Source: Sphingobacteriales bacterium
GTDB taxonomy: Bacteria; Bacteroidota; Bacteroidia; Chitinophagales; Chitinophagaceae
Length of the DNA stretch: 59,010 bases
Direction: 5' to 3'
Assembly (NCBI GenBank): GCA_024642285.1
Contig: JAHEBJ010000009.1
Location: forward strand, 1-59,010
Positions 52,652 to 59,010 of this stretch are shown in pieces. Under the pieces are notes generated by a model, which worked only from the letters and a program-made list of their open reading frames with translations, searched no databases and was not told the DNA's origin. Position numbers and translations under genes: made by a program. The first letter of the stretch is position 1. Every line of letters begins with the position of its first letter.

Positions 52652-53149
52652 TTATGGATGCCACTGCTTTAGATAATTATTAAAGTAGGCAACTTTTACC
52701 TGATCAACTACCCTTGTGTACTTTATGGTATCGGTCCTTGTAGTTAAGGGTTCGCCGGTGTTACCGTCTCTCTTTGTAATTACCAGCCTGGTGAACATCA
52801 TCTCATTATCTGTTTGGCTTATCAGATTATTACCCGGGTAGGTGTTGCTCGTACTTGGTGAAGGACTTGGCAACATGAGCTGATTTCCACTTACCTGATA
52901 ATAGGATATTAAAGAATCTGATTGCGGTTTTAATGTTAATACAGAAAAGTCGTCTGTTTTAAGATAACTGAACCTGTAGTAGGCATTCGGACTCTTAAAT
53001 AAATGATACAGGTCTCTTGTAGAACTTAAAGTGTAGGTAGGGTCTTGTATGCTCCAATAGCCTTCAACATTAATATTATTGATAGTTTCATTTTTGCTGC
53101 ACGACATAACTACGCAGGACAGAATAAATACAGTTAGAATATATTTCAT
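52652..53149 (-). CDS. Hypothetical lipoprotein of the SusCD locus (165 aa)
   Basis: Lipoprotein signal to Cys17 (VVMSCSKNET). The mature part is beta-rich with WSIQDPTYTLSSTRDLYHLF and a Ser/Pro-rich loop (PSPSPSTSNTYP). No family was recognised; it may be a lipocalin-like or surface component specific to this locus. 8 bases lie between it and the gene at 53158, consistent with one transcript. Confidence 0.7.
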   Translation of the reverse strand: MKYILTVFILSCVVMSCSKNETINNINVEGYWSIQDPTYTLSSTRDLYHLFKSPNAYYRFSYLKTDDFSVLTLKPQSDSLISYYQVSGNQLMLPSPSPSTSNTYPGNNLISQTDNEMMFTRLVITKRDGNTGEPLTTRTDTIKYTRVVDQVKVAYFNNYLKQWHP

Positions 53150-53157
53150 GATTTTTT

Positions 53158-53667
53158 TTATTTAAAGATTGTATAAAAGACTTCCATTACAAATCTTTCT
53201 TTGTCAGTTGATGTATCACCGAAGAAAGATTTTTTGAACTTCAATAGTAATTTTTCCTGATCTTGAAATCCTACGATTGCCAGGTTCCAGTTACCTCCGG
53301 TATTTTTAAAAATATTCATCTGCTCGCCAGCAAGTTCCCATTTGTACGTGGACTGCTTTACCCACGCATTATTAACAACCACTGCCACTTCACCACTTTT
53401 ATAAAATTTAAATGACCCACCTGAAACCTCTTTCTGACGGGAAGCTGTTAAAGTAGAATCGAGTTTAAAATAAGTAGTTGGAGGTGTTTGTGCCGGTAAT
53501 ACAGCAGTAACATAAGGTATATCGGTTACTGTATGTTTGTAAACAACCCAGGTAGCAGCTTCTCCTGCACCGGAAAATCCAGGAAATATATTTCCTCTGT
53601 AATCTTCCCCTTTTTTACAAGCTGCAAAGCTTGCAGCAATTAATATGATAAACAGATATTTTTTCAT
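53158..53667 (-). CDS. Hypothetical lipoprotein of the SusCD locus (169 aa)
   Basis: Lipoprotein signal to Cys17 (ASFAACKKGED). The mature sequence has strands FKFYKSGEVAVVVNNAWVKQSTYKWELAGEQMNIF, a pattern seen in lipocalin-like lipoproteins in which a strand is followed by a Trp-containing turn. Function unknown. It sits between susD and the other lipoprotein, and both are probably exported partners of the SusCD complex. Confidence 0.7.
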   Translation of the reverse strand: MKKYLFIILIAASFAACKKGEDYRGNIFPGFSGAGEAATWVVYKHTVTDIPYVTAVLPAQTPPTTYFKLDSTLTASRQKEVSGGSFKFYKSGEVAVVVNNAWVKQSTYKWELAGEQMNIFKNTGGNWNLAIVGFQDQEKLLLKFKKSFFGDTSTDKERFVMEVFYTIFK

Positions 53668-53711
53668 CGTTATTATTTTTTTGTTTTTTTGAGTTTTTAC
53701 TCACCTAAAAA

Positions 53712-55268
53712 TTATTGTTTTGTAACACCTCCATATTCATTCTGTGGCCAGGTACCTAAAAGAATGATCTCCACCTCAGGAATGGGCAAAGCATAAGCCG
53801 GTGCATTAGGAGCCAGTTTGTAGGTTACAATATTTGAGTTTAACTGATAGACATCATTCCGGCCACGTTTTGTAACGGTAATGTTATCATTATCCAAAGC
53901 ATTATATCTTTTTAAATCATACCAACGCATTACAAAAGCAAGTTCTCTTCTTCTCTCATCTTTTACATCCTTAAGGGAGCTGCCGATATTGTCAATATAA
54001 CCAACGGGAAATCTTGTCTTTCTTAATGCCTTTAATATTATGCTGGCATTCTCCCCATCACCCTTTCCCCTTGCCCTGCACTCTGCCATTATCAACATTA
54101 CTTCGGGAACACTTACACCTAATGCAAAACCAGATCTGTTATTTCCCAGTGCATGTTTCATGTATTGCTTCGAAACCAGTTCATCCTTACGGCATGGAGT
54201 AAAAGGGCTGTTATTACAGTTAAGATTATTATCGTAGAATATTTTTTTTCTCAAATCTGTTGCTTCATACATATTGTATAAATCCTGAGATGGAGGTAGT
54301 TTAGCCGCTGCCGCCAGCTGGGCAACATACCTAAAATAATTTTCTTTGTAATTCCAAAGACCATTGGGGTCAGTTGCACTTCCTCCAACATTACTAATTA
54401 CCGGGCTTTGAGATGTTACCGAAGTACTAACTCCATTACAGGTAGTTGTAGTAGTCACTCTGTTTTGCATTGTAAACAATGCAGCATTGTTCATATCATA
54501 TAAAAAGCTGTAGGCCGTATATGCTTTCTTTGCGTATTCAAAAGCTTTGGCATAGTTACCCATATACAATTCTACCCTTGCTCTTAATGCCTGTACCGTA
54601 ACCACAGTTGCTCTCCAAGGTTGAGTAATATTAAAATCACTTTTGCCAACTTCATTTAATAATTGTTCGGCATTTGTGAGGTCTTCAATGATTCCGCTAA
54701 AAGTAAAATCTACAGTTTTCCTGTCATCATAAGTTGAGGGATCGGTACTGATAGTATTTTTATAACCTAACCCGGGATATTGACCCCCATTTAAACCCGG
54801 ATGCATGCAATATTCTACTGCAAGATTGAAAAAATTAAATGCCCTGAAAAACATTGCTTCAGCTTTAACTTGTTTTTTTAATAAAACACTGCCAGAAATG
54901 GATGGGTCATCAATTTTGTCGGTTATATAATTATAGGTGTACATATACGACCAACCTCTTTGAAAACCATTGGAAGATGTCAGGCTTCTTAATTCATTTT
55001 GGTTCCAGGTATTAAAAGCTTCCGGCTGCAGATAAGACGCACTTGCTGTTTGAAAATCGGGGTCAATAAAACAATCGTCAGAGCCATAAATGCCAAATCT
55101 CCATTCAAAAATATTCCTGGTAACTCTGATATCATTTAACAGACCATCAAACTGATCCACATTATTAAATCCTACCAAACCACCTTCACTAGGCGATTTA
55201 TCAAGGTATTTTTCGCAACTTGTATTAAACAGTGCAATTGTTATAAGTAATACAAATATTTTTTTCAT
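53712..55268 (-). CDS. SusD/RagB family outer membrane lipoprotein
   Basis: 518 residues. Lipoprotein signal to Cys18 (NTSCEKYLDKSPSEGG), the classic SusD opening. TPR-like helices follow (VKAEAMFFRAFNFFNLAVEYC and RAVELYMGNYAKAFEYAKKAY-like blocks), and the C-terminal block is DVKDERRRELAFVMRWYDLKRYN. SusD proteins bind the ligand at the surface and close the lid of the partner SusC. The ligand cannot be told from sequence. 44 bases after susC. Confidence 0.94.
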   Translation of the reverse strand: MKKIFVLLITIALFNTSCEKYLDKSPSEGGLVGFNNVDQFDGLLNDIRVTRNIFEWRFGIYGSDDCFIDPDFQTASASYLQPEAFNTWNQNELRSLTSSNGFQRGWSYMYTYNYITDKIDDPSISGSVLLKKQVKAEAMFFRAFNFFNLAVEYCMHPGLNGGQYPGLGYKNTISTDPSTYDDRKTVDFTFSGIIEDLTNAEQLLNEVGKSDFNITQPWRATVVTVQALRARVELYMGNYAKAFEYAKKAYTAYSFLYDMNNAALFTMQNRVTTTTTCNGVSTSVTSQSPVISNVGGSATDPNGLWNYKENYFRYVAQLAAAAKLPPSQDLYNMYEATDLRKKIFYDNNLNCNNSPFTPCRKDELVSKQYMKHALGNNRSGFALGVSVPEVMLIMAECRARGKGDGENASIILKALRKTRFPVGYIDNIGSSLKDVKDERRRELAFVMRWYDLKRYNALDNDNITVTKRGRNDVYQLNSNIVTYKLAPNAPAYALPIPEVEIILLGTWPQNEYGGVTKQ

Positions 55269-55312
55269 TTTTTTTCTTTTATTAAGTTTTTAATAAGCTA
55301 ACGGGTTCAACT

Positions 55313-58300
55313 TTACATACCAAGCCTTACGCCAAAAGTGTAGGTTTTTACAGGTTTCAAAGTTCCCAGTGGATATTCAGGATCCACGCCATAATCATTT
55401 GCTTTCCACAACAAACCCAGATTTCTTGCCTGTGTATAAACAGTAACAGATTTAAAAAACTTTTTCAACTTATTCAGGGCGCCATCAGATAAATCATAAC
55501 CAAGATAAATTTCATTTAACCTGATATGAGAAGCATCCGAAACAATTTCTTCAGAATAATAATCCCTGAGTAAGGCTGAGTTAGACCACATTGCCTGATT
55601 TAGTAAAGTAGGGTTAATATTACCGGTTGAAGTGGTGGCAACCAGAGAAGGAGGCTGTATGCTTGCCAGCCCCGAAGCACTATAGTTATTGTTAATTAAA
55701 CTGTATGATAAATATTCGTCAGTTCTAAGAAACTTATGCCCGAATTTACCGGTTATAACAGCCATTAATGAAAGGCCTTTATAATTAAATGTGTTGGTAA
55801 ACCCTAAAGTAGCCGGTGGTGTTGTTCTCCCCTGGTAGTACATTCTGTCATCATCACGAGGGTTAAGACCGGGTATCATCCTGCCCATTCCAAATCCACT
55901 TACTTCTGCAAATGAATTTGATGAATTATTCGCAGTAATTAATTCCCCATCTTTTTTCTGCTGTACATAATATCCATCTTTTGTTGTACCTGCTAAACGA
56001 ACCATCATAAGCCTGTCGGTTGGTAAACCTTTAATAAAAGAGCCGTTTGATCCTAAATAATAAAATAATGCAGGTGAAACAAAGTTATAAGAAAGTACTT
56101 CATTATAATTATAATCAAAATTTACATTGCCATTCCAGCTTAGGTCTTTGGTGATCTTCATTTCTGTTCCAAGGGTTACTTCAACACCTTTATTTAATAC
56201 CTCTGCAAGATTCAGCGTTAACGAGGAAGTTGACTGTACTACCTGTGAGGTCTTTACTGAAGACAGCAGATCTTTTGAGTGCCGTCTGTACACATCAATA
56301 CTTCCGGTAAGTTTTCCTCTAAATAATGAAAAGTCGGTACCAATATTTGTAGAATAGGTTTTCTCCCAGGTAAGAAAGTCATTATCTCTACCGGTAATAA
56401 TTCCGTTCGACAAATTACCTGTTTCTGTAGTTGGCGCAAGGCTGGTATAAACTGACAAAGCAAGAACAGATCTTTTGCCTGCTGCATTTCCGGTAACACC
56501 ATAAGTAGCCCTCATTGCAAGACGGTCAACAAAATCAACATTTCTCATGAACGTTTCATTCTTAACATTCCATCGCACACCTGCTGAATAAAAAGGTGAA
56601 AACTTTTCCCTGACTGTTTTTGATACATAATTTGACGCATCAGTTCTCATACTAAAGGATGCAGTGTATTTGCTGTTATAAGTGTATGAACCATTAAAGT
56701 AACCAGCCAGAAACCTTTCGTTATATTTATAATCCTGCCTGAAATTTGGATCTCTGTAATTGTAGATCAGGTTTCCTTCGTAACTAACTGAATTTTCAAG
56801 TACAGTACCTAAATTAAACATGTCGAAACGATCAGTAGCATAGTCAAATGCAGCATAATTCAGGCCGCTTTTATTATATCCAAATTTTAAATCAGGGCCT
56901 GTAACCTCAGTTTTCGTTGAAATCACTTCGCCACCGGCAAGGGCTATTAATTCATGTTTACTTCCAAATCTTTTATTATAATCAAGTTGCGCCCTAACTT
57001 TTATTGATTGCCGCCTGTTTTCCCCATTATTTCTGTAGATACCACCTTTTGGAATCTGGCTTACATAATTATTTGTAGTAGTATTTAACACAGAAAGCCA
57101 ATTCGCATAGTTTCTAACAGCATAGGAGTTTTCGTCGTACAAACTGGTACTTTGATCGTTAAATAATTCGTACTGAAACATTGGTTTAAAACGCAATCCA
57201 TTCATAATCTTAAATTCAAATTCGTTTTGTAACCTAATGTCCTGTCCACGGTATACATTATTGCGAAGGCTTGCCTCTTCAAGTAAATTATACCTCATAC
57301 TATAAGGCATTCTGGGCTCAAAGGTTTTAACAATTGGCTCATAGTTCTGGTAATTCATTCTTGTATAATTACCTTCTGCATCTACCAGTTTTGTCCATGG
57401 TGCCGTAACCGATTTAGCATGGCTTAAAGAAATACCATTATTTTTTGAACTATATATCGTGTAGTTACTGTTAAAAGTGTATTTGATATTATCTGTAATA
57501 TTAAAAATATTGGTAAACCCAAGCAATACTTTGTTATTATCATTGAATTGCATGCTGGTGCGATCGTTATCCAATAAAGCTGAAAATTTATAACTATTTC
57601 TATCTCCGGTTCCTGAGATTATCAGGTTCTGCTGGTGAGAGATTGAATTTCGTAAGAGATATTTATTATAATCATCTTTGTAATTTGAATTAAGCATTTC
57701 CTGCCGCTTGCTATCAAAATATTCCTGAGTAATGTTGCCTTTATCCTTTTCGATAAGTAGGGTTGCATAAGGTGAACGGATCCCTCTGAAATTTCCATTT
57801 GCGTTAGAATAGGGACTATTGGCAGCATTTATTTTCAACACTGAATTCAAATTATCTTCAAAAGCAATCTGGGATGCAGCGTCTGCCATATTCATATAAT
57901 TATCCAGATCTATCTTGCTGCCAATACTGACAAATGAATTAAAGTTAACATTCAGTTTCCCCTTTGGTCCTGTTCCTTTTGTTACAATTACAATTACTCC
58001 ATTGGCCGCCCTTGCACCATAAATTGATGTAGCTGCTGCATCCTTTAATACATCAATACTTTTAACATCATTTGGATTAATGGTATTAAACCCGCCTTCG
58101 ATTGGAAATCCATCAACGACCAATAGTGGTGTTCGGTCAGCAGCGCCAGAAAGAGAGCTTCTTCCCCTGATGGTAAAACCTGTAACCGGGTCAACAACTA
58201 AACCGGCTATCTGGCCGGCCAAAGCATCGGCTATGTTGGCATAAGGCCTTTTTCCTAATATTTCTTCTCCAACTTTGGAATGTGCTGCAGTAACTCTTTC

Positions 58301-58981
58301 TTTTGAAATAGTTTGATAACCGGTGTTCATTACAATTGCTTCACTCTCAATAATTTTTGTTATAATACTTATTGTTCCAAGTTCCGTGCGGTTGCTTATC
58401 TTTATTTCTTTTGTTTCTATATTGATTGAAGTAAGTACAAGGATGGCATCTTTGTCAACATTGTTAAGGGTAAACTCTCCATTAGAATTGGTTGTAGTAC
58501 CCTGTTTTGTTCCTTTTACAATAATTGATACACCTTCAACAGGTGCGCCTTTTTCATCTACAATCCTTCCCTTTACATCAATTGGCGGAATTTCAATTGT
58601 GACAATGTCCTCTGCAGACTGTTTTTTCGGTTCAATCACAATTGTGTTATCAACGATTGAATAGGAAAGTGCCTTACCTAAAAGGCATGTGCTTAGAGCA
58701 TCCTGCACTGTAACATCTTTTACGTTAATGCTCACTTTTCCCGATTGCTGAAGTAATTCAACACTGTACAAAAAATCAAATCCCGTCTGGCGGTGTATTT
58801 GTTTAAATACTTTCTGTAGGGTTACATTCTTTTCAGAAATAGTAACCTGAGCATTTCCTTTTGCACTAACCTGAAGACAGGCGGCAAATAGGAAAATAGT
58901 TGTTAATTTCATTACCAGCAGCGTTTTGTTCAATGTTCTCCGGCAATAATCCGAAGGATAACAAAGACTTTTAAAATTCAT
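55313..58981 (-). CDS. SusC/RagA family TonB-dependent transporter with STN domain
   Basis: 1222 residues. Signal region 20-44 (ASAKGNAQ), STN (secretin/TonB N-terminal) domain about 46-118, carboxypeptidase-regulatory-like domain about 130-205 (VKGRIVDEKGAPVEGVSIIVKG), plug domain about 222-335 with LLVVDGFP and DVLKDAAATSIYGARAANGVIVIVTKG, then a barrel. It takes up large substrates across the outer membrane with SusD. The STN domain usually means regulation by an anti-sigma/ECF sigma pair; such genes may lie beyond 59010 but are not visible. Confidence 0.95.
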   Translation of the reverse strand: MNFKSLCYPSDYCRRTLNKTLLVMKLTTIFLFAACLQVSAKGNAQVTISEKNVTLQKVFKQIHRQTGFDFLYSVELLQQSGKVSINVKDVTVQDALSTCLLGKALSYSIVDNTIVIEPKKQSAEDIVTIEIPPIDVKGRIVDEKGAPVEGVSIIVKGTKQGTTTNSNGEFTLNNVDKDAILVLTSINIETKEIKISNRTELGTISIITKIIESEAIVMNTGYQTISKERVTAAHSKVGEEILGKRPYANIADALAGQIAGLVVDPVTGFTIRGRSSLSGAADRTPLLVVDGFPIEGGFNTINPNDVKSIDVLKDAAATSIYGARAANGVIVIVTKGTGPKGKLNVNFNSFVSIGSKIDLDNYMNMADAASQIAFEDNLNSVLKINAANSPYSNANGNFRGIRSPYATLLIEKDKGNITQEYFDSKRQEMLNSNYKDDYNKYLLRNSISHQQNLIISGTGDRNSYKFSALLDNDRTSMQFNDNNKVLLGFTNIFNITDNIKYTFNSNYTIYSSKNNGISLSHAKSVTAPWTKLVDAEGNYTRMNYQNYEPIVKTFEPRMPYSMRYNLLEEASLRNNVYRGQDIRLQNEFEFKIMNGLRFKPMFQYELFNDQSTSLYDENSYAVRNYANWLSVLNTTTNNYVSQIPKGGIYRNNGENRRQSIKVRAQLDYNKRFGSKHELIALAGGEVISTKTEVTGPDLKFGYNKSGLNYAAFDYATDRFDMFNLGTVLENSVSYEGNLIYNYRDPNFRQDYKYNERFLAGYFNGSYTYNSKYTASFSMRTDASNYVSKTVREKFSPFYSAGVRWNVKNETFMRNVDFVDRLAMRATYGVTGNAAGKRSVLALSVYTSLAPTTETGNLSNGIITGRDNDFLTWEKTYSTNIGTDFSLFRGKLTGSIDVYRRHSKDLLSSVKTSQVVQSTSSLTLNLAEVLNKGVEVTLGTEMKITKDLSWNGNVNFDYNYNEVLSYNFVSPALFYYLGSNGSFIKGLPTDRLMMVRLAGTTKDGYYVQQKKDGELITANNSSNSFAEVSGFGMGRMIPGLNPRDDDRMYYQGRTTPPATLGFTNTFNYKGLSLMAVITGKFGHKFLRTDEYLSYSLINNNYSASGLASIQPPSLVATTSTGNINPTLLNQAMWSNSALLRDYYSEEIVSDASHIRLNEIYLGYDLSDGALNKLKKFFKSVTVYTQARNLGLLWKANDYGVDPEYPLGTLKPVKTYTFGVRLGM

Positions 58982-59010
58982 AACTTTGTTTAGTTTAGGT
59001 TAACGATTAG

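Noticed and set aside
49..59010. tRNA, rRNA, tmRNA, insertion sequences or phage genes
   Set aside because: None recognised by eye in either strand. A covariance-model scan was not possible and could still find a short RNA.

Overview
The window comes from a chromosome of the phylum Bacteroidota, most likely family Chitinophagaceae. This placement is inferred from gene content and regulatory style, since no database search was possible. Supporting signs are type IX secretion (T9SS) cargo of both sorting types, a PorP/SprF protein, a SusC/SusD pair, long NusB, YajC and DUF1573 neighbours, promoters of the TTTG-N19-TAnnTTTG type, and AT-rich DNA. I saw no rRNA, tRNA, CRISPR array, transposase or phage gene. 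The window looks like ordinary chromosome with a few surface-protein islands.

Layout. 1-4.5 kb: a truncated YitT membrane protein, two overlapping secreted or lipoprotein genes of unknown function, an OB-fold protein with YceI, a small conserved protein and an RluE-like pseudouridine synthase. 4.6-7 kb: a T9SS type B (gliding-motility C-terminal domain) protein. 7.2-15.5 kb: housekeeping genes, namely prfB with its programmed +1 frameshift, pruA, an odd CBM48-like plus helix-hairpin-helix fusion, pyrR, pyrB, coaD, a thioesterase, a Nudix hydrolase, pyrE, a secreted HMA-like protein and a LEA14-like lipoprotein. 15.5-26.4 kb: a surface-protein island with two gene-poor stretches, two related small secreted proteins, a candidate structured RNA, a 2126-residue adhesin and its PorP/SprF partner.

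26.4-31 kb: a BlaR1-like M56 protease with a BlaI-type repressor behind two clear operators, then a membrane pyrophosphatase. 31.2-35.6 kb: a 1474-residue FG-GAP protein whose 14 repeats split into two families of seven. 35.6-40 kb: nnr, a cupin, coaE, yajC, a DUF1573 protein and nusB. 40.2-42.3 kb: groES-groEL behind a sigma-54-like promoter. 42.4-49.2 kb: assorted genes including a D-glucuronyl C5-epimerase-like protein, a SET-domain protein, a lysoplasmalogenase-like protein, a membrane HU/CCDC81-like protein, an FKBP lipoprotein, sdaA and smpB. 49.3-59 kb: a one-strand locus of SusC, SusD, two lipoproteins and two TlpA-type thioredoxins, with no glycan-degrading enzyme.

Genes that appear to work together: adhesin with PorP/SprF (export of type B cargo), BlaI with the M56 protease (regulated proteolysis), groES with groEL, pyrR/pyrB/pyrE (pyrimidines), and the SusCD-TlpA locus (uptake of an unknown ligand plus periplasmic thiol chemistry). 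Less expected signals are intergenic repeats with a 7-base period, three genes whose promoter -7 box sits 4-5 bases before the start codon, and the two-propeller architecture of the FG-GAP protein. I did not find a clearly new multi-gene system.
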